In this document: positions 25,035-36,927 of the stretch, piece by piece
Layout of the letters: every line of letters starts with the position of its first letter
Numbering within the stretch: position 1 is the first letter of the stretch
NCBI GenBank assembly: GCA_033816765.1
Contig: CM066297.1
Span: forward strand, 2,635,353 to 2,699,352
Source of the DNA: Nothopassalora personata
Taxonomy: Eukaryota > Ascomycota > Dothideomycetes > Mycosphaerellales > Mycosphaerellaceae
Direction of reading: 5' to 3'
DNA length: 64,000 bases
Translations under genes and position numbers: made by a program
The notes under the pieces: model-generated
The model's database searches: none
Told to the model about the DNA's origin: nothing
Seen by the model: only the letters and a program-made list of their open reading frames with translations

Positions 25035-25725
25035 CTACAGCCCACAATTGACCACCTTTAAACCATGCTCTCTGGCGATATCGAGCCAGTCGACTCTCTC
25101 CATCCTTCCAGGTCCCATGTTCGCCTGTCGCAATTGTTCGTCCCGTACAGCAGTCAACAACTGTCGGGTTTTAAACGTATTCTGCCCGATCCCATGCCCC
25201 TCGAATGCCCGGATTTGCGCGATAATCTGCTTCTTGACCGTGAAGTCTCCAGTCGCGAACCCAGCAATGAATAATGGAAAGACCGACGTTCGTTGATCCA
25301 GCATTCCATGCTTGACTTGCTCAGATGTAATCGCCATGATCGTAGCAACTCTGCGCTCGGTAGGTATCGCTTAGCACATCTTGCTGGCCAGCGAAAGGAA
25401 AAGATCGTTGTCCTGGGAACACGCTGGTTCTGGCGTAGATTATGGCACTGTGATATCGAAGTGTGGCTTGCTCGAAGACGATTTTCGCACGCTTGGGGAG
25501 GTTGGCGCCTGTGTGGAACAAGTAAGGCTGAAGATACTCGGGGCAATATCGCTGCCATATGGTGTGCATGTCGCTTTGAACCTGGGCGCTGTTCGCTTGT
25601 ACTCTTGCCCATGTGCCTGCTGCGGCTGAGTTGTCGCGGTTACTGGCCTCTAGTCGGAATCTCTGAGCGGTCTAAGCGAGGGTCGCTGTCTGCAGGATAA
25701 TGCCCTGGTTCAGTGATAAGATGCC
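25035..25725 (-). pseudogene. Truncated C-terminus of a fungal-specific transcription factor (Fungal_trans_2 type)
   Basis: The last 100 codons (25337-25035) read MAITSEQVKHGMLDQRTSVF to GLKVVNCGL, the typical end of Zn2Cys6 regulators with the Fungal_trans_2 domain. Upstream on the same strand the homologous sequence continues in a different frame (CPEYLQPYLFH, RYHSAIIYARTSVFPGQRSF), so a frameshift lies near 25365. Reading further towards 25725, a TAG replaces an expected Gln codon near 25670, then the sequence dissolves into RIPed DNA. The DNA-binding cluster and most of the protein are missing. It appears to be a gene remnant cut off by the repeat block, with RIP leaking into its edge. 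Confidence 0.75.
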
Positions 25726-25739
25726 TATATCTAGCGCTT

Positions 25740-26400
25740 ATAGGAGAGGCGCTATAGAGAAATAAGATTCGCTATTCTAGTCCGCTCGCTAGCGCTAAGG
25801 GTCTTAAGTTAAGCCGATACGTCCTAAACGGAGACGTTACTAGACCGAGAAACTATATAATCCTAGGAGTTCTCTATAGCCTCGATAAAGATATCGAGCG
25901 AAGCGTCGAGGTTATAGATACTAGTAATTATAGCATCGATGTTAGCTTAGGTACGCTAGAGGTCGGCGGGCTCGTAGGTAGTAAGGAAGATCTAAGGACG
26001 CTATATAGTACCGTCGCTTGCGTCTATAGTACGCTAAGTCGCCTCCGTAGCCTTAACCTAGGTATTTACGCTATAACCTTCGACCTTAGACGCTTAGAAC
26101 TACCGCTACGCGATAGGTATCGGAAGATTAGAGCCCTTATAGCGGCTACTCTCCTCGGGATAGAAGTTAAAAGCGAGGATACCGCCCTTCTTAACGATTA
26201 ATAGGAGCTTTGCTACGACCTAAGCTTAATCGGCTATAGGGAACTAAAGGAGAAGGCGCGATACTACGATAATATCGAATCCTTAAGGATACTTAGCCTT
26301 TATCTTAGTAGCGAAGTTAGTAGCGTAAAGGTTACCTACGAAAGACCTAACCGCGACGGGCTCGGTAGGATAATAAGTATAACTATACTAAGTTAGCGGA
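25740..26400 (-). pseudogene. RIP relic, possible methyltransferase-like fragment
   Basis: On the minus strand one frame can be read through with only TAA/TAG stops. It contains a segment near 26150-26260 reading FDIIVVSRLLL, then a VVAKLLLIVKKGGILAF stretch, which resembles the post-motif region of class I SAM methyltransferases (hydrophobic strand, then Lys/Arg-Pro/Lys-Gly-Gly turn). No SAM-binding glycine loop was found, and the similarity is judged by eye. Something else with a Rossmann-like strand order is possible. Confidence 0.3.
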
Positions 26401-29229
26401 AAGCTGTATCTATTCTAGGAAGCGCGACTTACTTAGCGAGCTTCTCTATACTACGCCGCGAGAGGTCTTAAGCAATAAGAGTAGGCGTACCGCTAATACT
26501 ACGAGGCCTCTCCTTCCTATTAATTACTACTACAACTAGGAATAAGAAGTTACCGAATCTAGAAGAAACGTCGGTAATAGTCGTATTTCTACCTCTATTA
26601 CCGGTATATCGCGCGATTAGTCGTATAAAGTAACCCTAGTCCGCCGCGGCAATAGCGTACGCTATAACGTTTACGGTAAAGACGGCGTTAGTATTATAGT
26701 TAGTAGGTAAGAGTAAGGTTATACTATTTATAGTCTTTAAGAGTAGAGGTATCTTGTCTAGTAGAGCGCGTAGAATTTAGCGGTTAGTCGTATAAGATAA
26801 GTAAGATCGCAACGGAAGCTAGTTACTATATATATAAGGTCTATCGTAGTCGTAAAGAGAGTCGGAAGGAGGTATAGTCGGTAGTAGTAGTAGTAGTAGT
26901 TAGTAGGTATATTTTGTAAGAGAGGCGTAAGAAAATTAGCTACTTTTACATACGCTATCTACGGCTTAGCCGCGTACGTACTCGCTACGTCGTTTAGGCG
27001 GAAGGTACTTACCTTAGTAAGCTTAGTCGCTTCTTTCTCGGCTCGGTCAAGCTTGCTTAAGCTCCCTTTAGTATAGTTATATACTATTTAGCTAATCGGG
27101 TAATTCCGTACTAGCGTAATCTAGAGCTAGACGGACGGAGTACGTAGGTAAATAACTAAAGGGAATTAAGCGTAAAGTTAAGTAAAGAAGGCGACCCTAG
27201 TAGACCTTAGTAGTACCCGAGAGGACGGGCTTAAGATATTACTTAACTAAGAGCGAGCTTCTAAGAAAACGGTAACGCTAACTATACTTTTAACGAGTAA
27301 GCCGGTAGGTATAACAAAGGTAGTAGCCGGACTAGTTACGGTACTAGAGGCAAAAAGTGCGCTATCCTCTCTAGAACTATAAGAGAGTAAACGTAGTAAG
27401 CGAGAGGTAAGAGCGTAGGTACAATTATATAAGGATAGCTTCGAAAATAGTAGTAGGAGTAGGGACAATATAGTTCGTATCGTATACTAGCTATACTCGC
27501 GGCTACTATTAGGAGTAGTTCTTCCCTTAAGATAAGGAAGCCTAAGAATACCTATCGAGAGGAAAAAGCTTAGTTATAAAGCTCCTAAGAGCGACCGATA
27601 ACCCTTTTAATAATAGGCGTCTAGACGGACTTTTCCTAAAGCTAAAGAGATATACCTAAGTCGTACCTAAATATAGACGGATAGAACTAACCGTACGAGG
27701 CTATCCTAGTCGATCGCTAAGTAAGTACGGTCGTTATTTACTAACCGCTCGAGGATCTATATAATACGGCGCGACGTCTAGTATTATCTACCTACTAAGT
27801 AACTCCTAACCCTACTTAGCTACTACTACCCTTCCGTATTAGGCTTCGATAGCGTCTACTTTTCTAGCGATAAGCTATTCTAAGAAGCTATCTTTAGGCG
27901 GAACTTAACGGTACCCGCCTCGTTATCGTACTAGTAAACGAAGTATTCTAGGAAGTGTATTAGAAACGCTTTATCTAACGGTCGTAACGGTACTATCTCG
28001 TAAGTCTTCCCTCTACGCTATACTCTTACTAGCGAGTCGCTCTAGATAGCAAATCTAAGGTTAATAGTATAGACCTTAAAGTTTCCCTTAGTAGTATATT
28101 ATATACTATAAATACGAGATAGTATAACCTTAATAGTAGAGTTTCTAAAAGGCGTTAGGTAGAGCTAGCTATATTCGTACGTACTCCGTAGTCGATTTAG
28201 GGGAAGCCCTTTGACTAAGACCTCTCTAGTTAAGATATTATAGTAAACGCTTATAGTCTCTATAGATAAAGTAAGGGTTGTTACCGTTACTAACTACCCC
28301 CTAGTAGCTAAACTAACTACTACCTACCTAATACCGGGCTAGTATACTAACTAGGATCTAGTAATACATTTATTAAGGCCCGTATAGGTTATAGATACGG
28401 ATATAATATAACGCACCCGATACAGTAGTCGCTTACTTCTATACTATAGTAGAGCGTTTAGACTACTAAGCGAGTTCCTAAGAGCCCGCGAGCGGTCTCG
28501 GATAATAATTAAGTACTATACTAGAACTAAGACCGCTTTAGGATATGCTAGGGTATATTATAGATAAGTATCGTCTACGTTAAAGATAAAGATGTAGATA
28601 TATGCTATCTCGACGCTCTTACCTACGAAGGTACTACGCTAGGAGTAGTCTATAGCTCGGTATACTTTATCCCGTAAAGATATCGTCCGTACGTTATAAT
28701 ATGGCTTCTTAGTAAACTCTCTAATTAGCTTAAATTTACGGGCCGCGATATTTATCCGACTACCCTAAGGGTTAATATTCCATATCTTATTTACCTATAT
28801 TAACATTAATAACACCTAATATTACGATAGTAAGGTATCTATAAGGCTTATAAATAAGTTACTAATACTAACTACTTTATTTAAAAAAATTAATTAAGCT
28901 ATATAGCTATAACTCGTTCAATTATAGTAAGGCTTATTTATAAAGCGTTTGAAGTAACTTATTTATTAATTAGTCTAGGTATATTATCTATATACTTAAG
29001 TACTACGATAAAATAGGCTTTATCGCTATTATAGTACTTATATATTAGGCCGGTAGGTCGATATATAGTATTTAGTATTACTACAAAGAATAGCTCCTTA
29101 CTACGATATATAATAATATACGGCTTATCCTCCAATAATAGTCCAATACGGCGAATAAGACTATCGTAAGCTTTAAAGTATCCGGAATAGTTAGTAGTAT
29201 AAAATACTTAAGAACTAGCGGTATAATAG

Positions 29230-29580
29230 GACCCTATATTTAAATACTACCGCTAATACTATAATCTTCGGCTATAAGGAGTAGGATAAGGAGCTACTCG
29301 AAGTTACCGCGTAAGTTAGAAAGACAAAGGGTATAATATCTATCGTAATAGGCCCTACTAACCCGGCTAAGATAATACTATATAAAGCTCTAACGCTATA
29401 CTTCTAGATCCTAGGCTTCTATATCCTTTCTTTAGTACTAGCTAATAGTAACGCTAACTAGGTTATAAATAGTATAAGCCTAGGAGATATAATCTTATTT
29501 GTCGGCTTAACGCGTAACCGCTCTACGACGGTCGCTATCGCCCGTACCGTCGAACTAGGTAGCGCGTAGATAGGGTAGAA
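29230..29580 (+). pseudogene. RIP relic, possible SIS-domain fragment
   Basis: A plus-strand frame reads through with TAA/TAG only and includes NSISLGDIILFVGLTRNRST followed by VAIARTVELG. The order 'lg-GD-hydrophobic strand-Ser/Thr-x-Arg/Ser-x-(Ser/Thr)-(x)n-A-ELG' is like sugar isomerase (SIS) domains found in fungal RpiR-type proteins. Support is limited to this short stretch. Confidence 0.22.
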
Positions 29581-29630
29581 GGTATAACTAGCGCTACCCG
29601 GAGCTAACTAGTACTAGCTACGAGGCCCCC

Positions 29631-30080
29631 TAGACTATAGATCTAACGAGCCTCGCGGGAGGGTAAAGCCGGATACCGGTATAAGGATTCTATTATACGG
29701 TATTATATAGCATTATCCTATATAATCCGATATTATATAATGTTATCTAGAATAATATACGAGGTTTGTATACTACTTACTTTAGTATAGTAACCCTACG
29801 TATCGGGCAATATTATACGCTATTCTCTCGTTCCGTATAATATCTATACTTACTATTAACCCGTATACTACGATGTTCCGTAGACTATAGGTCTAATAAG
29901 CCTCGCGGGAGAGTAAAGCCGGATACCGGTATTAGGATCTCTATTATATAATATAATCCGGTATTCTCCTATACTATCCGATATTATTTAGCATTCCCTA
30001 AAACACTATACGAGGCTCGTATACCGCTTACCCTAAGCTCGGTAGGTCGATATACTATCTCCCCTTGTAAGGCTAGACGA
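29631..30080. repeat. Direct repeat with 250-bp period
   Basis: TAGACTATAG followed by the CCTCGCGGGA... GGATACCGGTAT segment occurs at 29631 and again at 29881, exactly 250 bp apart, with differences mostly of the RIP type. About 1.8 copies are present. Between and around them are AT-rich TATTATATAA-like stretches. Confidence 0.8.
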
Positions 30081-30419
30081 TAACCCGCTTCTTCGCTACT
30101 AACGAAATATACGCGAGGGAGTATAAGTATATAACCGAAATAATATATCGCCGCCTAGGCGTTACGAATAGACGAGGCTAGCGTTAGTAGCGCGACTAAG
30201 GCGGTAAAGGTATATACGTATATATTACCTTCTAGGTATCGATTCAAATAGAAGTAACTAAGAGCGATCTATCGCAGCCGCGTATATACTACTTAATTCG
30301 ATTCGATATATCTTCGATAGATCGTACGTACGGCGTTATTAAGTACTTAGGCAATCTACTATAGGTCGCGCTCTTTTAGCTTATCTAGCTAAGCGGTCGC
30401 GGTATAGATATCTTCTTTC

Positions 30420-31080
30420 GTTAGCTACTCGAGATAGACGTCGATCCGGAGACGCTAGACCTAAGGTACTACCGTAGAGCGATACGCGAAAGACGTATCT
30501 ATAACGATAGTACTATATATACTTACGACCTACTCTTTACCTCTAAGCTAGCTCCTACGCTAATCCTCTATAACTCTCGCCCTACTGTTAACCTACTCGA
30601 TAACTTCCTCTATAACCGTAGTCTCCTAACTATATCTATCTATAGCGACCGTAGTTAGCGCGAGGATACTAGGTACGTATTAACCTATACTCGAGTTTAA
30701 TAATATATATTAACTATTTCTAGCCGCGCCTTCCGTACCGGTCGTACTCCTTTCCTAATCGCTACCGGTATCGCTACTCGTAGTTTAGCTATCGAGGACG
30801 TAAAGTACGTTATTAACTACAACCTACCTAGTATTATATATAGTAGCGTTACGGAGGACGCTTACCGTATCGGTCGTACTACTATATTAGTAATTATAGC
30901 CTCGCTATATCCTTCCGTAATAACCTTAACGAGGACATTACTTATAATATTATCGATATTCTAGATTAGTATAACTACGAACTATATCTTTCTATACTAG
31001 AGGTAACGAGGGTATTACTCGTAATATTATTAACATTCTAGTTGAGTATACCTACGATATACTCTCCTTAGTACTAAGTA
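30420..31080 (+). pseudogene. RIP relic of a DED1-like DEAD-box RNA helicase, C-terminal RecA domain
   Basis: Plus-strand reading gives TLILYNSRPTVNLLDNFLYN, then SIYSDRS (motif IVa/V region; HGDR in DED1), RAFRTGRTPFLIATGIATRS (motif V: normally LVATxVAARGLD), VINYNLPS and AYRIGRTT (motif VI: HRIGRTGR). Order and spacing match the second RecA lobe of DED1/Dbp1-like ATP-dependent RNA helicases. Interruptions are TAA/TAG where Gln is expected. The N-terminal lobe with the DEAD box was not found. It is a dead duplicate; an active copy presumably exists elsewhere in the genome. Confidence 0.75.
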
Positions 31081-33599
31081 TAAGTTAGATATACTTAGCC
31101 TTATTAGATAATAGTATAATAATTGTTTAACAGCCTAATTTATATAGGAAGGGACGGCTACCTAGTATAAAGTAGAAGCTACTAGTTAAGCGGAGTATTA
31201 CGATATTATCCGCCGATAAGGCATCGACGTATCTAGTAAAGTTAAGGTTATACGTACTACTACCTTTATAGTATATACCGAGTATATATAAGCCTACTAG
31301 GTAGTCGATTAGCTATAGTACGGCATTATAGTACTTATCTAGTAGATTAGTAACGTAGCGTAATAGTAAGCCTATTACGAAGTATACGTCTAGTTACGAT
31401 ATTATAACCGGCTAGAGAGTCTTACCTACTTATTACTAATGGAAATTCTTAAATATAGCTAATATAGTATAGCCTTCCGGAGCCTTAGTTAATATCGCTA
31501 CGCGGATATAGCGCGGATTTATTAGCGACTAAGCTAAGCGATAGTCTATATTAAGTCTATACTTCTTACTAAGGAGCTTAAGATAAGTATCCTATACTAC
31601 GTAGATAATACGGTAGTTACAATTACGGATAATACGTATACTAAGATAGTAATAGAGATTAATAAGATCACGTATCTTAAAGCTATCCTTAATAAGTACG
31701 ATACTAGCATTAAGGATAGCTATATCCGCTAAGATAACTATTATATTATCTACGTAGATAACTATAATAGAGCCGTTTAAGTACTTAAATACGTATATAT
31801 TAGATTATAGTAGCTTAAACTATAAAGACTAAAGGAACTTACTAAGCTCTTAAAACTATAGTAATAGCGACTACTTAAGTCTATATAGTACTCTAAGTAG
31901 TTAGTAAATATTGCCCTTACTATCTTTATCCTTAAAGCCGTATACTTACTTAGCCTATATCTTATACTCGCCTATAGCGGCGTTAAGAAAGGTAGTAATA
32001 ATATCGTACTACTTATACTTAAGGTTATAGTAAGTAATAAGAGCGAAGAGTCTACGTAGTACTACTAGCTTAACTACTATAGTATAGGTCTTATCGTAAT
32101 CCTTACCCTTAATTTAAGTATAGCCCTTTAGTACCTATCGTACCCTAAAGCGGCTTACTTTACCTATAGTATCGTACTTAATAGTAAATACCTAGCGGCC
32201 CTTAACTATACGGCGTCTACTTAGTACTAGTTACTTAGGTTTGTAGAGCTAGGTATTATTATTAATAAGGCTATTTTATTTAGCCTCGTAGGCCTCCTAC
32301 TATTACGGCTAGTAAGAGGACTCTCGCGCTTACTTAAACGAGGTAGGGATAGATATATTGTCCTATTGTTACTTAGAAGATTAGATATAAGCTATAAATA
32401 CTTAAAGTAAGTTATAGGGTAATATAGCAAGAGTACGGTATCTAAATAGCTTAGGTTAATAGTACTTACTAGATAGCTATTAGCGAGCTTCTTAACGGTA
32501 GCTCTAGTAGTATACTTATCGGTAGTAACTAGTAGGCGTTTAAGTACTAGTCGCTAACCTAGTTTACCGATAGCTACCTTCGGATCGTATAGGACCTTAC
32601 TCGGTTAAGAAATATTAGTTAGTTATATTACTAGTACCTAAGTATTACTACCTTAAGTAGTTAGTAGTAGATTATTAATAGCTATAGTAATATAAGTATT
32701 ACGGATATTATCCGGAAGCTTAGTACTATAGTCCTTTTTATAAGTAGTAAGCGAATAAGGTATCTACTATATATAGAGACCGTCGAAAGTAGTACTACTT
32801 ATATTAGTATTAAATATAGTTAGTAATAATAAGTCTAGTAATAAAAATTAAGACTACTCTACTAGGTCTAGATTCTTGTACAGGTCTCTACTCTATAGTA
32901 GGATAACCTTGCGGTTCTTAGTAAATAAGACGTCCTTACTACGAAGGATCTTATAAAGTAAGGGCACCTATACTTAATAGATAGTATGTCCTTCGTAACT
33001 AATAAGCTTACTAGTAATACCGCGTAGATTATACTTATAGCCCCTTAGAAGTAAGTAGTTAAGAACGGTAGTATAGTAGCTATATACCCGAAGGTAATTA
33101 ATACGTAGCTTCGTACTAGTAAGTAACTCGTACGATAAGATACTACCGAGAGCTTAGCTTAGCGTAATATTAATGATGTAGGTAGTAGTAGTAACAATAG
33201 CTAGCTATAGTAACCTTAGTAGGTTAGCCTATAGTATAATCTTACGACTTATAGTATAGACAATATAGTTACTAAATTTAGTAAGTCTATTCTAAGTTAA
33301 GGAAGACCGTATCCTAGCGGGCGCGGAGCTAAATATAATTAGTTTAGTATACTAGGGACGAAAGCGGAATATTATACCTCGTCTATAGTAGGGAATAAGC
33401 CGTTATAGTCGATAGTACCGCCGTTGAAGTAGACTTAGTCGTCTAGTTACCTTTACGTAGAATTTAATACGGCCCTATCCGAGGGCTTAGGGTAACCTAG
33501 TCGCGCTAAATAATACATACGTACTCCTAGACAAACTTATACTCGAGCTTTAGAATAACTTACGCGGTAGTAAAGAAGCTACGTATACTATATACGGGA

Positions 33600-33967
33600 A
33601 AGACGTACCGCTTGTTATAATTCTAGATAAGTATTAATATACTCTAGGCAATATACTACGGTATCAAGCTTTAGTTAACCTACTAAGACACGATAAGCAA
33701 ATAGTTATCGTAGCGGGAGTAGGGATCTCTACTATAGCCGGTAGTAAGTAGAAAAGACCGAAGCGATTGTAAGTAGAGATACTAATATATATTTACGAAG
33801 TTCCCGATTTTCGTAGTTAAATTGGTATATATAAGTCCGTCTAAGATAGAAAGTACCTTTTCGATACCGTAGTATATTAGGATAATAAAGCAATAACGAG
33901 ACTTTACGGCCTACTAGACTATATAATCTCGAGCTACGATAAAGCTAAGCCGACTATATTACCTAGT
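33600..33967 (+). pseudogene. RIP relic of a SIR2-like sirtuin gene, interrupted by an LTR element
   Basis: Plus-strand frames give LRYQALVNLLRHDKQIVIVA then GVGISTIAG, corresponding to the sirtuin NAD-binding GAGIS motif, and after a candidate GT-AG intron (about 33738-33795, with a TACTAAT branch-like box) PDFRSQIGIYKS, YLFDTVVYQDN and KAKPT. These match the sirtuin order GAGIS, AGIPDFRS, LFDxxVY, KPT. The intron shows that a genomic gene copy, not a processed one, was hit by RIP. At 33963-33967 the CTAGT target site of the LTR element ends the relic; the same frame resumes after 47082, but the sequence there no longer looks like a sirtuin. Confidence 0.65.
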
Positions 33968-34336
33968 AATGTCTACTAACTACCCTATGTAGGCCTGTCC
34001 AAGTTGTGGTGGTATAGAGCGGCGCTTATGTAAGCAGGGGTATTTGCCGGTCCCGGGACCGTGAAATTAGGTCACGTAACGAGTAGCGCAGTAGCTAGAT
34101 AAATAAGAAGATTGGCGGACTTAAACCCCTATGCCCTCTACTCGAGAGGTATAAATTGAATTGTTTCCTTAATGCTACGCTTACAATGCTTAACTACGCA
34201 GTATATATCTTAACAGCTATACTAGGTCCTACTAGCTTACCTAAATGTCTAATTAAACTAAAATGAAATTAGGGCAAGTTAGACCTAAGGGACCCCCTCT
34301 AAACCTAAGGTTAACACAACCTATTAGTCGTTAATA
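33968..34336. repeat. Left LTR of outer retroelement
   Basis: 369 bp, matching 46709-47077 with scattered differences, mostly C/T and G/A. Contains a palindromic GGTCCCGGGACC and a GTATTTGCCGGT segment kept in both copies. Less degraded than the flanking DNA. Confidence 0.88.
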
Positions 34337-34949
34337 TATCCTCCCCTATTACGAACCTGTCCTTAGGTTCTAAAGCAGTGAGCCCGGGTACTATAGGTAG
34401 CGCAGTTAGTCGCTATAAGCTAAGGTGGTCTTATAGTAGTATAATAGCTTACCCTATTATTTAGCTTAACATATAAGATGTTAGGCAATCCTAGGGCCTA
34501 CTAGCGACAGTTTATAAAGATCGAAAGAATTCTTCTAATAGAGACCGTAATAGTAACGTTAATAACCGCGACTGGCGCCCGTCGCACTACGTTAACGTAT
34601 ACTACGAAACTAGCGAGGGAATAGGCAGCTATGTTAGTATCAATCAAACGGGCTAGGTAGTTAAATAATGCGAACGCTATTCATAAAACAAGTAAGTGTT
34701 AGTAATAGTAACCTAATAAATCTAAAGACGAGTCTATCGCGTAGCTAGAAAGTTAGTTAAGGGAAGATAAGTAACTATAAGAAACAAGTAAGATCTAAGG
34801 ACTAGAAGCACCCGTACCCGAAGCATTAACTAGAACTAGAACTAGAATTAGAACTAGAAACTAGTACCTATAGGCTATAGCTATAGCCGGAAAGTCAACT
34901 AGAAACTAGGAGCCTATAAACCCGCACTAACTACTTAGTTCCACTTATT

Positions 34950-36680
34950 CTTACATAACTCCTTTATCTAGACCTACTCGTTGTCGTAGCTAACACTAGT
35001 CTTATTAGACGCGTCCCTAAGCGGCTAGTTAGTAAAGTTCCTATAGTAGTTACGGAAGAAGCTCTTATTGCGCCCTTCGCTTATAAAGCATAGCTACTCG
35101 AGAGTAGTAACTAAGCTAAGCTACTTGTCTATTAATTTTATAGCTCGGACGCACTACTTATATATCTTCTTATAGAAGACCTCCGAGTCTAGGCGGACCG
35201 TAGCATTAAGCTACTTTCTAGCATTAAGGATGACTTCGTTATCGTTCTAAGACTTCAAACCCGCTAGGGCATCGGACAGAGGGCTAATACTACTAAGGTG
35301 TACGCCCGTAGGGAAAGGATAGCCGGGTACTAGGCGTCGATACTTAAACCCTACAGCGCTCTTACTCGGCGTCTTAAAGTTACGATAGAGGTCCATTACC
35401 TAGTACATGCTCTAGCTTCGCTAGAGTTTAAGATAGTTATCGTCGCGGATCTCAATAAAGTAAGGGTTAATCTAACGTAGCGTCTTCTTATGTGCGGCCT
35501 GCCTTATTAGAACGCCTATAGTGGTTACCCGCATTTACCTAGCGCTTAGATCCTCTCTAAACTAGCTAATGCGGTTTTTGCTTAGGTAATTCTAAACCCT
35601 AACCGAGAAGAAACGCTTAAATCGGCCGTCTTCTACGTAGTCGTTATTCCGGCACTACTAGATAAACTCTATAGCATTCTCTTACTTATAAAAACCGTGT
35701 AAAAACTCCGGCCTACTAGTGCCCTCTAAGTTAAGAGAGTACAGCATGTTAAGCCGGTTACTAGTCTAGTAGTTTTCAACTTCGAGGTTTAAGTCGACCC
35801 TAGCATACTACACTATAGCGTTCGCGTTACCCCCCTAATAAGCCCTATTAAAGCTGAAAATCGTAGGCCTAGGGAAGGAGATAAACCGAGTGTAGTATTA
35901 AGGGTGTAGCGCTACTTATAAGAGCTATAGCCCGGGGTCTTATCGCATAATCTATTAGCTTAGAGAATACTACATGTTCTAGTAGACGCCGCCGTTACTA
36001 ACCTTATTCAATTCTCGTAGGTGCTATCGGTACACGTTAAATTCTCGACTTATTATTTCTCTAACCGTTTTAACCCGCGGCGCTAGGTTAGCGTTATTAT
36101 ACTAGTATAGCATGTTACTATTAATGTAGGTACCGGTACTATTAAGATCGGCTTAGTTAGCTTTATTAATACTAAATTTGTCGAGGATCTAGTTATAAAT
36201 AGGATACGTAACGATACTACTCGTAGTGCCGACTTTGCCTCGAACGCGGAGGTAGCTAAGCGGGTTAATAGTCTTCTAACCACGCTTATTAGGGCAAAAC
36301 CGCGACCTATTTTTCACCTTAACAGCTAAAAAACTCTTACCTTTAAAGAGCTAGTCTTAGACCTTAAGCGCACGCTTACATAGGGTATTAGCGGTAATAC
36401 CGGGATTCGTAACAAAGTAGAGGGCCTTATAGTAGAAATCTCGAACATGCTAATCGCACATTATAGCGCTAACCTTACTATCCCTCTTAAGAACCCGCGA
36501 GATAGTATACTCGAGTATCTTAAGGCCCGCTATCCGGTACTTAGGTAGCTAGTTAATACTATCTACGTTCATCGAGTTTCTAAACTTAACGCTATAGTAC
36601 CGCTTATTATAGGTGTAGTTAGCGCGCTTAATCCGGAGGGCCTCGTCTTCTTATAGGATCTAATCCTTAAAGACTAATAC
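34950..36680 (-). pseudogene. RIPed minus-strand reading frame of unknown function
   Basis: From 36680 down to about 34950 one minus-strand frame of roughly 570 codons can be followed; stops are almost all TAA/TAG at places where Gln or Trp would fit. Readable pieces include SVKFRNSMNVDSIN, RIAGLKILEYTISRVLKRD, FVTNPGITANTLCKRALKV and KSAVGFKYRRLVPGYPFPTG. I do not recognise the family. It sits just inside the left LTR and is cut at its 5' side by the copia insertion. It may be a cargo or accessory gene, or part of an older element. Confidence 0.4.
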
Positions 36681-36927
36681 TGTTAAGTTAAGACCTAACA
36701 GGATACGTAGTTAGCAGCGGAGTGAAGTAAGAGATCAATCTTCAACTGGCTAATAGCTATAGGGCATGTAGCAATATATTAGGAACCAATGTGTTAATTA
36801 TGTTAGATGTCTATCTAAGCTAAAGGGGAGAGAAGGTGTCTTCCGACAAGCTAAGTTATCGTAGATGCCTTAGGCTATTAGATCACAGCCTAACTGTTAG
36901 CTCCCCCTAAGATGCTACATCTTAACA
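36681..36927 (-). repeat. LTR of the copia element (left copy, 3' LTR in element sense)
   Basis: 247 bp from TGTTAAG to CTTAACA, which form a short inverted terminal pair. Nearly identical to 42048-42294. Because the element reads on the minus strand, this is its 3' LTR. Confidence 0.88.
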
